In this document: in pieces, positions 53,075 through 63,594 of the stretch
Layout: each line of letters opens with the position of its first letter
How positions within the stretch are numbered: position 1 is the stretch's first letter
Assembly (NCBI RefSeq): GCF_002001045.1
Contig: NZ_MUNR01000010.1
Coordinates: 310,001 to 374,000, forward strand
DNA: 64,000 bases
Source: Rhodanobacter sp. C01
GTDB lineage: Bacteria; Pseudomonadota; Gammaproteobacteria; Xanthomonadales; Rhodanobacteraceae
Direction of reading: 5' to 3'
Position numbers and translations under genes: made by a program
The notes under the pieces: model-generated
Databases searched by the model: none
Seen by the model: the letters and a program-made list of their open reading frames with translations, nothing else
Told to the model about the DNA's origin: nothing

Positions 53075-54649
53075 CTATTTCGTCGCCGCGTCGACCAGGC
53101 GGACCACCTCGGACCAGGGCGTCGGGCCCTCGTGCATCGCGTAGACCGTGGTTACCTCCAGATGCTCGCGCGCCACCGCCTGCACCACCTCGTGCATCAG
53201 TTCCGGATCGTAGAGTGTGTGGTCGGCATTGAGCGCCAGCGTGTCGCTGGCATACAGCAGCTTGTGCTGCGGGAAATACACCATGTACTGGCGCTCGGTG
53301 GAGGCCCCGCGCAACGGGTAAATCACCACCCGATTCGCCCCGCTGCCGATTTCCTGCCGGCCCGAGACCACATGCCATTGCGGGGCTTTGGGCGCGGCTT
53401 GCAGATGGTCCGGCTGCAAGTGATGCGGGGCCGCGACCAGCCGTTCCAGCAGCGGCTGGTTCAGGTCGAGGATGTACACCGGCAAGTCCTCGGCTACCGC
53501 CTCGCGCACGCCGGCCATATGCGGCCACGAATCGGAGCTGGACAGCACCGCCTTCACCGGCATACCGGCAAACGTGCTGCGCGCCTTGGCCAGCACGCCG
53601 GTGACGTAATGCGGCGAGATAGGCGCCTCCAGCACCAGCACGCCGTCGTCCTGCCTGATCAGGGTCGTATTCCACGCACCGCTGTACAGCTCGATGCCCG
53701 GCGCCAGCTCGACGCGGTGCTTGTCGCTGAATTCACGGTTCCAGCCCTTCGACTGCGCACTCTTCGTCGCCACCGCCGCATCCATTGCGAAGGTCTTGTC
53801 GTCCAGCGTCGCATTAAAGCTGGCATCGAGGATCTGCATCGACTGCCACGGCACGCCGTTGCGCTGCTCGATGCGATTGGTCGGCAGCACCATGCCACCC
53901 AGCAGCTTCCAGTTGTCGTAATAGACGCGCTGCTCGACGTCGCCCCAGGCAAACCAGAAATCCTGGAACGTCGCCGTGCGCTCGAACGCATCCGGCAGGT
54001 GGTTGAAGGCATTCAGCAGCACGCGCACCGGCTGCCCGTTCCAGCTGAACTCCAGCACGCTGTGCGGGGTGGAGCGCAGCCATTCGCCGCTGGCGTAATG
54101 CAGGTCAGGCGCGGCCGCCGCGGTGAGCAGCAAACGCTCCGGCCCCAGCGCCAGCGTGGCACGGGTGTCCTCCAGATCGGACAACCCGCACGGCGAGTCG
54201 CCATCCTTTCCGCGATACACGCCACCCTGGGCGGTGGCCACCAGGGTCTGCTCGATGTCTGCCTGATGCGGGTCGGACTCCGGCCATACGGCGCGGGCAT
54301 GCTGCTGCAGCCGGCCCTTGTCGAAATCCACCGTGAGCTGGTCGCGCTCATAGCTGGTGATGAACGGCGCCTGCCGGTACGACTGCTCGGTAAGTGCGGT
54401 GTGCCCGATCACATCGAGTTGCACGTTGTGGATGCTCGCCAACTTGTCGCGACCGCCCATCGCGGTAAGCGCCAGGTCGAGGCAGGCACGTGCATCTAGC
54501 CGCTCGCAACCGGGCTGGCCAGCGACGCCTTCGTGGGAGCCATCCGGCCCGGGCGATGCCGACGCATGCGCTGCTGCGGTAGCGACCAGACTCAACGCCG
54601 TCAGCACGGCGACCGGGGAAATCCTGCACCAACGCTTGCGGCTGTTCAT
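53075..54649 (-). CDS. secreted MBL-fold-like protein with degenerate metal site
   Basis: A 524-residue protein with a signal peptide (SPVAVLTALSLVATAAAHA), an N-terminal lipoprotein-carrier-like region (about residues 50-270) and a C-terminal domain resembling metallo-beta-lactamase hydrolases of the SoxH type. The canonical HxHxDH motif is replaced by SSSDSWPH (about residues 371-378), losing the first two His and the Asp; downstream LLYASDTL and AMHEGPTPW resemble retained later motifs. Catalytic metal binding is therefore doubtful. The ATG at 54649 begins the signal peptide. It is divergent from the AAA+ gene. Confidence 0.72.
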   Translation of the reverse strand: MNSRKRWCRISPVAVLTALSLVATAAAHASASPGPDGSHEGVAGQPGCERLDARACLDLALTAMGGRDKLASIHNVQLDVIGHTALTEQSYRQAPFITSYERDQLTVDFDKGRLQQHARAVWPESDPHQADIEQTLVATAQGGVYRGKDGDSPCGLSDLEDTRATLALGPERLLLTAAAAPDLHYASGEWLRSTPHSVLEFSWNGQPVRVLLNAFNHLPDAFERTATFQDFWFAWGDVEQRVYYDNWKLLGGMVLPTNRIEQRNGVPWQSMQILDASFNATLDDKTFAMDAAVATKSAQSKGWNREFSDKHRVELAPGIELYSGAWNTTLIRQDDGVLVLEAPISPHYVTGVLAKARSTFAGMPVKAVLSSSDSWPHMAGVREAVAEDLPVYILDLNQPLLERLVAAPHHLQPDHLQAAPKAPQWHVVSGRQEIGSGANRVVIYPLRGASTERQYMVYFPQHKLLYASDTLALNADHTLYDPELMHEVVQAVAREHLEVTTVYAMHEGPTPWSEVVRLVDAATK

Positions 54650-54807
54650 CGCTTGTCGCTCGATCAGGCCCGACGGGCGGATGCCGCAGCCTACGAGGTT
54701 TGCGCGGTGGCGCCCCATGAGGGAAGTCATGCCGTGCAGGAAGTCATGCCTCGCCGCAGGAACCACGTGATGCTCTGCTAACGTGGCGTACTTCATAGGG
54801 AGGCTGC

Positions 54808-56283
54808 ATGAGCGAACTGCAGGATCTGACCACGCTGGTACGCGCGGCCACACCATTGCTGGTGATCGAGACGGTGGACGAACAGCGGGTGATCGAGTGC
54901 TTCCGCCACGTCATCGCGCAGGCGTTGCATCCGCTGTGGCGCTGGACGCTGACCGACGGGCTCAGCCGGCTCGACTTCGCCCAGACCGACGGCGAGGTGG
55001 CGCCGGATGCCACCGCCACGCTGGATGCGATTCGTGCGCAAGGCGAACGCGGCATCTATCTGATGTTCGATTTCCACACCCTGCTGCGCTATGCGATGAG
55101 CTTGCGACAGCTGCGCGAGATCGTGCAGCGACAACGCTCCGCCGCGCACACCATCGTGCTGGTCGGCGCCAGGGTCGAGCTGCCCGAGGAACTGGAAGCG
55201 CTGGCCCTGCGCGTGCCGCTGTCGCTGCCGGACATCAAGGAACTGGCCGGCATCCTGCGCGGCGAAGCGGTGGCCTGGCAACGCGAACAGGGCCGCAAGG
55301 TCGAAGTGGACAACGATGCCGCACGCACCATCGTGCGCAACCTGCTCGGCCTGTCCGCGCCGGATGCGCGGCGCATCGTGCGCAAGCTGATCTACAACGA
55401 CGGCGCACTCAACCACGCCGACCTGCCCGAACTGATGCAGGCCAAGTTCGACCTGCTCAACCGCTCCGGCCTGCTGCATTACGAATACGCCACCGCCAGC
55501 TTCGCCGACATCGCCGGCGTCAGCCGTGTGCGTGAATGGGTACAGCGTCGCCGCACGGTATTCCTCGATCCCTCCGCCACGCCGATGCTCGATCCACCGA
55601 AGGGCGTGCTGCTGCTTGGCGTGCAGGGTTGCGGCAAGAGCTTGGCGGCGAAGGCGATCGCCGGCGGCTTCGGCGTGCCACTAGTGCGTTTGGACTTCGG
55701 CACGCTGTACAACAAATACCAAGGCGAGACCGAGAAGAACCTGCGCGAGGCACTCGGCAGCACCGAGCTGCTGGCGCCGTGCGTGCTGTGGATCGACGAA
55801 ATCGAGAAAGGCCTCGCCGGTGGCGGTGATGACGGCGGCGTATCGCGCCGCGTGCTCGGCTACCTGCTGACCTGGATGGCCGAGCGCAAAGCGAAGGTCT
55901 TCGTGGTCGCCACCGCGAATGCGGTCGACGAACTGCCCGCCGAACTGCTGCGCAAGGGCCGCTTCGACGAGATCTTTTTCGTCGACTTGCCGCAGGCCTC
56001 CGTGCGCAGCGAGATCTTCGCGATGCACCTCGCCCGTCGCAAACTCGACGTCGCCGGCTTCGACCTGCCTGCACTTGCCGAAAGCAGTAAGGGTTATTCC
56101 GGTGCGGAAATCGAACAGACCATCGTCAGTGCCTTGTACGACGCGGCCGGCAACGGCATGCCGCCGGATCAGGCGACCCTGCTCCGTGCGCTGAAGCAGA
56201 CGCGGCCGCTGTCGGTGCTGATGCGCGAGCAGGTGGACGCGCTACGGGCGTGGGCACAGGGACGATGCGTGGCGGCGGATTGA
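54808..56283 (+). CDS. Ycf46-like AAA+ ATPase
   Basis: A 491-residue cytosolic ATPase. Residues 1-230 form an alpha/beta N-terminal domain (TLVRAATPLLVIETVDEQRV, ALRVPLSLPDIKELAGIL), followed by one classical AAA domain: Walker A GVQGCGKS (about 271-278), Walker B VLWIDEIE (328-335), sensor 1 VATAN and an arginine-finger segment RKGRFDEIFFVDLP. No FtsH protease motif (HExxH) or membrane helix. This matches the Ycf46 group known from plastids, cyanobacteria and scattered bacteria. GGAGG precedes the ATG. Function not established here. Confidence 0.85.
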   Translation: MSELQDLTTLVRAATPLLVIETVDEQRVIECFRHVIAQALHPLWRWTLTDGLSRLDFAQTDGEVAPDATATLDAIRAQGERGIYLMFDFHTLLRYAMSLRQLREIVQRQRSAAHTIVLVGARVELPEELEALALRVPLSLPDIKELAGILRGEAVAWQREQGRKVEVDNDAARTIVRNLLGLSAPDARRIVRKLIYNDGALNHADLPELMQAKFDLLNRSGLLHYEYATASFADIAGVSRVREWVQRRRTVFLDPSATPMLDPPKGVLLLGVQGCGKSLAAKAIAGGFGVPLVRLDFGTLYNKYQGETEKNLREALGSTELLAPCVLWIDEIEKGLAGGGDDGGVSRRVLGYLLTWMAERKAKVFVVATANAVDELPAELLRKGRFDEIFFVDLPQASVRSEIFAMHLARRKLDVAGFDLPALAESSKGYSGAEIEQTIVSALYDAAGNGMPPDQATLLRALKQTRPLSVLMREQVDALRAWAQGRCVAAD

Positions 56284-56328
56284 GTAGCGCCGGTTGAGCG
56301 ACAACCCGATCAAGGACCTGATCTTCGC

Positions 56329-57066
56329 TCAGGGAACCTGTTTCTCAAGCTTCTTCTTGGCAGGCCGCGGCGACACCACGCCATGCATCAGCAACGCGAG
56401 CGCATGCCGCGCGATCTCCTTGGCACCCAGCTCGCGGCGCAGCGGGTCATCGCGCCACATCTTCACCGCGGTGAGGGGCAGCATGGTCAGCCCGAGCAGG
56501 GACATGAACACCAGCGAAGGTTCGAGATCCGCGTTCAAGCGTCCTTCGGCCTGCCAGCGCACGATGCACTGAAACGCGGACTTCTGGTGGGCATCGCCGA
56601 AACGTTCGCGGATCCGATCCTTGAGCAAGCTGCGTTCGCTGAGCACGCCGCGCATCCATATCGAGGCAAACCATGGATATTCCTCGGCGATGCTCATGAA
56701 GCGTTGCACCAGCTTGATGATCGCCACCGCCGGATCGTCCGCGTTGGCCTCGAACACCTCCTCGATGGATTTTCGGACCGGCAGGAAGCGCTCGTCGATC
56801 AGCACATCGAGCAACTGCTCGCGCGTCTTGAAGTAATAGTGCAGCATCGCCGGCGTCACCCCGGCTGCCTTGGCAATCGCGGCGAGCGTGGTATCGGCGA
56901 TGCCTTGCTGCGCAAACAGGGTCAGGGCGGTGTCAATCAGCCGGTTGCGCTGATCGATGGCGCTGGCGCTACCGCTAGGTCGACCGGGCCGGCGCGGGGC
57001 GGCGCTGCGTTTCTTCGCTGCTTTCGATGCGCGTGCCGCCGGCTTGTCGGGATTTCGCGCTGCCAT
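56329..57066 (-). CDS. TetR family transcriptional regulator
   Basis: A 245-residue repressor with a lysine/arginine-rich N-terminal tail (residues 1-35), a TetR helix-turn-helix (about 38-85; QQGIADTTLAAIAKAAGVTPAMLHYYF) and a ligand-binding helical domain. It is divergent from a DHA2-type efflux gene, with an AT-rich palindrome over the predicted efflux promoter, so it very probably represses that gene and responds to an exported compound. Confidence 0.92.
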   Translation of the reverse strand: MAARNPDKPAARASKAAKKRSAAPRRPGRPSGSASAIDQRNRLIDTALTLFAQQGIADTTLAAIAKAAGVTPAMLHYYFKTREQLLDVLIDERFLPVRKSIEEVFEANADDPAVAIIKLVQRFMSIAEEYPWFASIWMRGVLSERSLLKDRIRERFGDAHQKSAFQCIVRWQAEGRLNADLEPSLVFMSLLGLTMLPLTAVKMWRDDPLRRELGAKEIARHALALLMHGVVSPRPAKKKLEKQVP

Positions 57067-57080
57067 CTTGGGCTGGCCTG

Positions 57081-57105
57081 TTGACTGGTTGGGATACTTC
57101 CCCGT

Positions 57106-57110
<5 letters not shown>
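57081..57110 (+). promoter_or_regulatory. predicted promoter of the DHA2 efflux gene
   Basis: TTGACT (57081-57086) and TATATT (57105-57110) with an 18-bp spacer form a good sigma-70 promoter on the plus strand. The predicted start, near 57117, falls inside the palindromic operator. Confidence 0.65.
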
Positions 57111-58684
<1,574 letters not shown>

Positions 58685-58692
58685 CGAATCTA

Positions 58693-59115
58693 ATGCGCAA
58701 TCTTCCACCCTTCCACCTCGCCTTCCCCGTAACATCGCTGACCAACGCCCGCGCGTTCTACGGCGATCTGCTCGGCTGCCCCGAGGGCCGCTCCAGCGAA
58801 AGCTGGGTCGACTTCGATTTCCATGGTCACCAGATCGTGGCGCATCTGGCACCGGAGGAAGCCCGTGTCGTGACGGCGCACGACGTGGATGGCGACAACG
58901 TGCCGGTGCGTCACTTCGGCGTAGTGCTGTCGATGGATGCGTGGCAGGCGCTGGCCGAGCGGCTGCAAGCAGCAGGCACGCGTTTCGTGGTGGAGCCGCA
59001 TATCCGCTTCAAGGGCCAGCCCGGCGAGCAGGCCACGATGTTTCTGCTCGATCCCTGCGGCAATGCGCTGGAGTTCAAGGCATTCGCGGATCGCGCGCAG
59101 TTGTTCGCGAAGTAG
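58693..59115 (+). CDS. VOC (glyoxalase/dioxygenase) family protein
   Basis: A 140-residue vicinal oxygen chelate protein with two beta-alpha-beta-beta-beta modules: [35 protein letters not shown] in the first and [37 protein letters not shown] in the second. Metal ligands (His at the start, Glu in LEFK) are plausible. The start could be the GTG at 58681, which overlaps the MFS stop (GTGA), or the ATG at 58693 chosen here. Substrate unknown; may be co-transcribed with the efflux gene. Confidence 0.86.
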   Translation: MRNLPPFHLAFPVTSLTNARAFYGDLLGCPEGRSSESWVDFDFHGHQIVAHLAPEEARVVTAHDVDGDNVPVRHFGVVLSMDAWQALAERLQAAGTRFVVEPHIRFKGQPGEQATMFLLDPCGNALEFKAFADRAQLFAK

Positions 59116-59134
59116 TACGGCAGGAGCGACAGTA

Positions 59135-59347
59135 ATGGATACGGAAGACCTGCCGAAGCTGGTGAGCGTGCGCATGCCGTATGGCAAGTATCAGGGGCGG
59201 CTGATCGCCGATCTGCCCGGCGCGTATCTCGCGTGGTTTGCGCGCAAGGGCTTTCCGAACGGCGAGCTGGGTCGGCTGCTGGCATTGATGCTGGAGCTGG
59301 ATCACAACGGGTTGTCGTCGCTGCTTGATCCGCTGCGCAAGCGTTAG
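59135..59347 (+). CDS. DUF3820 family small protein
   Basis: A 70-residue protein with the DUF3820 core MPYGKYQGRLIADLPGAYLAWFARKGFPNGELGRLL. This short domain also occurs next to exonuclease-type proteins in other bacteria and may bind nucleic acid; its function is not established. GGAG precedes the ATG at 59135, and the gene follows the VOC gene by 19 bp on the same strand. Confidence 0.85.
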   Translation: MDTEDLPKLVSVRMPYGKYQGRLIADLPGAYLAWFARKGFPNGELGRLLALMLELDHNGLSSLLDPLRKR

Positions 59348-59377
59348 CACGGCCGCGCGTGGTTACACTGGCGCCCG

Positions 59378-59992
59378 ATGAATACCGACTCCCATGAATT
59401 CAGCAGCGTGACGAACGCGCTGGCCACCGATGGCTGGTGCATGATGGCTGATCTGCTGTCGACCGCGCAGACGCAGGCGTTGGCAGCCGAATGCCGCGTC
59501 ATGCACGAGGCGCGGCAGCTGACACCGGCGCGGGTCGGTGCCGCACGCACTGCTACACCACTGCGCGGCGATAGCACGCACTGGTTTCAGGCCGGGGCGA
59601 TGAGCGCGGCACAGCAGATGTTTACTGATCGCCTCGACGCGCTTCGCCTTGCACTCAACCGCGAGCTGATGCTCGGCCTGGTCGAATGCGAATCGCACTA
59701 TGCGGTGTATCCGCCGGGCGCCGGTTACACGCGGCATATCGACCGCCTGCGCGACAACGATGCGCGCGTGGTGTCGGCGGTGTTCTACCTCAACGAAAAC
59801 TGGCAGGACGCCGATGGCGGTGCGGTGCGGCTGTATCTGGACGGCGGTTCGCATCGCGACATCTATCCGCACGCAGGCACCCTGCTGCTGTTTCTCTCCG
59901 CGCAGTTCGAGCACGAGGTGCTGCCGGCCACGCGCGACCGCATGAGCATCGCCTGCTGGATGCGGCAGCGGACCTTCGGCGCGATCGGCTGA
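59378..59992 (+). CDS. 2OG-Fe(II) oxygenase
   Basis: A 204-residue prolyl-4-hydroxylase-type dioxygenase. The iron facial triad is visible as HID in YTRHIDRLRDND (HxD) and the distal His in QFEHEVLPAT; the 2-oxoglutarate-binding Arg is probably in the following RDRMSIACWM. VSAVFYLNENWQDADGGAVRLY is the family's core strand. Substrate unknown (protein proline or small molecule). It starts 30 bp after the DUF3820 gene and ends just before a REP-like element. Confidence 0.9.
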   Translation: MNTDSHEFSSVTNALATDGWCMMADLLSTAQTQALAAECRVMHEARQLTPARVGAARTATPLRGDSTHWFQAGAMSAAQQMFTDRLDALRLALNRELMLGLVECESHYAVYPPGAGYTRHIDRLRDNDARVVSAVFYLNENWQDADGGAVRLYLDGGSHRDIYPHAGTLLLFLSAQFEHEVLPATRDRMSIACWMRQRTFGAIG

Positions 59993-59996
59993 CCCG

Positions 59997-60073
59997 TGTT
60001 GGAGCGCACCCTGTGCGCGATGCTTTTGCCGGCGATTGCAGAAAGAGCATCGCGCACAGGGTGCGCTCCTACA
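59997..60073. repeat. REP-like inverted repeat, copy 3
   Basis: Arms 59997-60023 and 60047-60073 (27 nt) are reverse complements with one mismatch, around a 23-nt centre. The stem sequence (GCGCACCCTGTGCGCGATGC) matches copy 1 almost exactly. The right arm contains the TAG stop codon (60069-60071) of the convergent mannosidase gene. Confidence 0.85.
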
Positions 60074-63000
60074 GCGTCGCTCCGAGCAATTCGATTTCAG
60101 CGAGAGCCTGCTTCGTGCTATTCGGTTCAAAACGCAGCCGGTAATACGCATAGCTGCCCGGTTCATGCACGGCAAAGGCACGTGTCTGCTGCGGCCATGC
60201 AAAACGCTCGTGTCGGCGCGCATCCAGCGTGTGCCAATGCTGGCCATCGCCGGATGCCTGCAGCTGCCAGCCCGAGGGTGCCGCGGCGCGGGCGCCAGAG
60301 GTGAGCGTGAGCATCGCGACCTCACGTGGTTGTGCGAAGTGCCAGCTGATCGTGGTCGCTACCGAGGGCAGCACGGCTTCGGTGCTGCTGTCGTTGTCGG
60401 ACAGCGCCGCCAACTGCGGGATGGCTGGTGAGCTGCTGACTTCACCCCGGCCGCCATCGGTGAGATCGCGCAACGGTTGCGGCTTGCCGTGTGCGGTCAG
60501 TGACGGCGGCAACGCAGCTTCGTCGCTGCCCCACGTCGAAGGCTGCGGCCCCATCGTGAAATCCAGCGTGGCACCCTGCGCCAGCAGCGCGTGCGGCAGG
60601 ATCAGCCGGTTCCACGGCTGGCCGTTGACGCGCAGGCTCTGGATATAGCGGTTGCTGTCGCTGACCGCGGGTGCATTGATCACGATGTGTTTGCCGTTCT
60701 CCAGCCGGATATCCATGTGCGGAAAATACGGCGCGCCGATCACGTAGTCGGGCGTGCCCATGCGCAGCGGATAGAAACCGGCGGCGCTGAACAGATACCA
60801 GCCGGACATCTCGCCGTTGTCCTCGTCGCCGAGATAGCCCTGGCCGATCTCGCTGCCGACGTAGAGGCGCGACAGCACGTCGCGCACCTTGTCCTGTGCC
60901 TTCCAGGGCTGCCCGGCGAGGTCGTACATGTAGATGATGTGGTGCGAGGGCTGGTTGCTGTGGCCGTACTGACCCATGCGTACCGCACGTGCCTCCAGCA
61001 TCTCGTGGATCGGCTCGCCGTAGCTGCCGACGTGGAAGTTGCCCGGCATGGCAAAGAACGCATCGAGCTTGGCGGCCAGTCCTGCGCGACCGCCATACAA
61101 CGCGGCGAGGCCGGCACCGTCCTGCGGGGCGTGGAAGGCCATGTTCCATGCGTCGGTTTCGGTGTAGTCCCCGCCCCAGCGGATCGGATCGAAATCCTTG
61201 GCGTCGTAGCGCCAGCGGCCGGCAGCATCGCGGCCGACGAAGAAGCCCACTGCGGGATCGAGCAGGTTGACGTAGTCGAGCGCGCGGTTGTGGAAGTACG
61301 TCGCATCGTCAGCGTAATGCTCTGCATACGGATCGTCCGCCGCGGGTCGCTGCGCCAGCGCAGCAGCCAGGTTACCGATCGCGAAGTCGTTGATATAGCC
61401 GTCCATCGACCACGACAATCCTTCATCCACGCCGGTGTCGGTGTAGCCGTTGAAGATCGAACGCTGCAGGCCCTTGCGGCCGGTGCCGGCGAGTGGACTG
61501 ACCACCGTGGCGTCCTTCAGCGCGGACTGGTAGAACGAACGCACGTCGAAGTTGTGCACACCCTTCAGCCAGGCATCGCTGAACGCCACGTCGGCGCTGG
61601 TGCCGACCATCAGGTCGGCGTAGCCGGGCGACGACCAGCGCGCGATCCAGCCGCCGTCGCGATACTGCTGCACGAAGCCGTCGATCATCTCGCCGGCCTG
61701 CGTCGGCGTGAACAAGCTGTAAGCCGGCCACGCGGTACGGTAGGTATCCCAGAAGCCGTTGTTGACGTAGGGCTTGCCATCGACGATGCGCGCGCCGGTC
61801 TGCGTGTCGGTATCGCTGCCGGTCGGCACGGAGAATGGGCTGGCGTACTGGTAATGCGGCTGCGCTGCACTGCCGGTGTTCTCGTACGCCTCGTTCGGAT
61901 ACAGGAACAGGCGATAGAGATTGGAATACAGCGTGGTGAGTTCGTCGCGACTGGCGCCCTGTACCTGTACCGCGCCGAGCACGCTGTCCCATTGCTGCTG
62001 CGCACGCTCACTCACGCCTTCCAGCGTGTCATCAGGCGCGATCTCCAGCGCGAGATTGTGCCTGGCCTGGTCGAGGCTGATCAGCGAGGTTGCGATGCGC
62101 AGGTTCACGACTTTTTGCGTACGCGTGTCGAAGCCGAGCCATGCGGCGACATGGTCGCGACCGGCACCGGTCAGCCGGCCGCTGCGCTGCACCGGCTGAT
62201 CAACCGTGCCGTAGAAGAACAGCCGCGTGGCGCCGGTGGAAAGCCGGCTTTTGACATCGGACCAGCCGCTGAAGCTGCGCCCGGCGGGGTCCAGCGCGAT
62301 GCTGCCATGGTCGTTGATGTTGTCGAACAACAGTTGCGCCTGCGGCCCGGCGAAAGTGAAGCGGAACATTGCTGCGTGGTCGGTTGGCGCGATCTCGGTG
62401 ACGATGCCGCTGTCGAACGCCACGCGGTAATCGTGCGCATGCGCCGTCTCGTTGGCATGGCTGAAGCTGAGCGAGCGCGCCATGCGATCGAGCAACGGCA
62501 CGCCATCGGCCTGTGCCTCGGGCATCATCTGCAGGGTCTGACGATCGCCCATCCACGGACTCGGCTCGTGCGACAGCGCGAACGCCTGCAGCCGTGGCCG
62601 GTTGTCCGGGCCGTTGTGATCCTGGTACTGATACAGCCAGTTGCCGCTGGCGTCGGTCACCGGCGTCCAGAAATTGAAACCGTGCGGCACCGCCAGTGCG
62701 GGAAAGGTATTGCCGCGCGAGAAGCGGGCGTTGGCGTTGCTGCCGCGACGCGTATCGACGAAGTCGCTCGGTCCCTGACGCGCATCGGCTGGTTTGGTGC
62801 CGATGCGCAGGTCGTCCAGGTAACCCTCGAACGCAGCCGCAGGGCCATCGTGGTCGAGCACGATCTGGCGGATGCGTCGTCCCGCGGCAACGTGGCCAAG
62901 ATCGATCGATACGACATTCCACTGATCCGGATACAGCGTACGGCCCTCACCCTGCCCACGTGCCGTGGCGGCGATGCGATGCTGATCCCGCGCACCATGC

Positions 63001-63449
63001 GTGGACAGGCGCGTGCCGTCGTCGAAAACCAGATCCACCGCGACGTAGTTGGCCGGGTTGCGCAGGTCGCCTTCGACGCGTTGGGGAAAAATCACATAGG
63101 ACAGTTGCGTATCGGCCCGTATCGGCAGGTCGACATCGAACAGGCGCTGCTGCTGAGGGCCGGCCGCCGTGCCCTGGTAGTGCAGCGAATGCAGCCCCGT
63201 GAAGCCGGCGTCCGGTTTGGCATCAAGCGCAAACGCCTTGGCGGGACCGCCCGCCACCTGCGCCGCGAATGCGGCATGCGGCGCCGCCGGCAGGGGCGTG
63301 GGTTCGCCGGGTTCAAACGAGGTCTGGAACAGGCCCGGACTCGATACAGCCGGGATCTCGCCATGCGGCGCAGCTGCATGGACAGCGGCGGCTCCCATCA
63401 CTGCCGCCATGCCCAGATACAGGGTGCGACGCCATGTCGAAGTCTTCAT
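60069..63449 (-). CDS. secreted GH92 family alpha-mannosidase-like glycoside hydrolase
   Basis: A 1126-residue secreted enzyme with a signal peptide (LYLGMAAVMGAAAVHAAA). After an extra N-terminal domain (about residues 40-235) comes the GH92 N-terminal domain (DFVDTRRGSNANARFSRGNT, PHGFNFWTPVTD) and the (alpha/alpha)6 catalytic domain (FWDTYRTAWPAYSLFTP, GTSADVAFSDAWLKG, DYTETDAWNMAFHAPQDGAG, EDNGEMSGWYLFSAAGFYPL), then a C-terminal beta-sandwich (about 960-1126) similar to discoidin/CBM32 folds. GH92 enzymes are calcium-dependent exo-mannosidases. The ATG at 63449 begins the signal. No other mannan-utilisation gene is adjacent; the stop codon lies inside a REP arm. Confidence 0.9.
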   Translation of the reverse strand: MKTSTWRRTLYLGMAAVMGAAAVHAAAPHGEIPAVSSPGLFQTSFEPGEPTPLPAAPHAAFAAQVAGGPAKAFALDAKPDAGFTGLHSLHYQGTAAGPQQQRLFDVDLPIRADTQLSYVIFPQRVEGDLRNPANYVAVDLVFDDGTRLSTHGARDQHRIAATARGQGEGRTLYPDQWNVVSIDLGHVAAGRRIRQIVLDHDGPAAAFEGYLDDLRIGTKPADARQGPSDFVDTRRGSNANARFSRGNTFPALAVPHGFNFWTPVTDASGNWLYQYQDHNGPDNRPRLQAFALSHEPSPWMGDRQTLQMMPEAQADGVPLLDRMARSLSFSHANETAHAHDYRVAFDSGIVTEIAPTDHAAMFRFTFAGPQAQLLFDNINDHGSIALDPAGRSFSGWSDVKSRLSTGATRLFFYGTVDQPVQRSGRLTGAGRDHVAAWLGFDTRTQKVVNLRIATSLISLDQARHNLALEIAPDDTLEGVSERAQQQWDSVLGAVQVQGASRDELTTLYSNLYRLFLYPNEAYENTGSAAQPHYQYASPFSVPTGSDTDTQTGARIVDGKPYVNNGFWDTYRTAWPAYSLFTPTQAGEMIDGFVQQYRDGGWIARWSSPGYADLMVGTSADVAFSDAWLKGVHNFDVRSFYQSALKDATVVSPLAGTGRKGLQRSIFNGYTDTGVDEGLSWSMDGYINDFAIGNLAAALAQRPAADDPYAEHYADDATYFHNRALDYVNLLDPAVGFFVGRDAAGRWRYDAKDFDPIRWGGDYTETDAWNMAFHAPQDGAGLAALYGGRAGLAAKLDAFFAMPGNFHVGSYGEPIHEMLEARAVRMGQYGHSNQPSHHIIYMYDLAGQPWKAQDKVRDVLSRLYVGSEIGQGYLGDEDNGEMSGWYLFSAAGFYPLRMGTPDYVIGAPYFPHMDIRLENGKHIVINAPAVSDSNRYIQSLRVNGQPWNRLILPHALLAQGATLDFTMGPQPSTWGSDEAALPPSLTAHGKPQPLRDLTDGGRGEVSSSPAIPQLAALSDNDSSTEAVLPSVATTISWHFAQPREVAMLTLTSGARAAAPSGWQLQASGDGQHWHTLDARRHERFAWPQQTRAFAVHEPGSYAYYRLRFEPNSTKQALAEIELLGATL

Positions 63450-63594
63450 GACCGGGCCTCTGAAGCCGTCGCCAAGTCTGGCGAGCAACGGCATGGTGGC
63501 GGTTGCCGGCCTCAAGTTGACCGGAATATCCGATTTGACTCGATCTAAATTTACGCTGTCAAACCGCAGTGCGACATAAAGCCGGCTACGCGGC

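Noticed and set aside
52214..54499. 761-codon plus-strand frame
   Set aside because: Spans two well-supported minus-strand genes (sorbosone dehydrogenase-like and MBL-like) and shows no recognisable motif.
60591..63548. 985-codon open frame on the plus strand
   Set aside because: Antisense shadow of the GH92 gene; no domain, no ribosome site, composition unlike neighbouring proteins.
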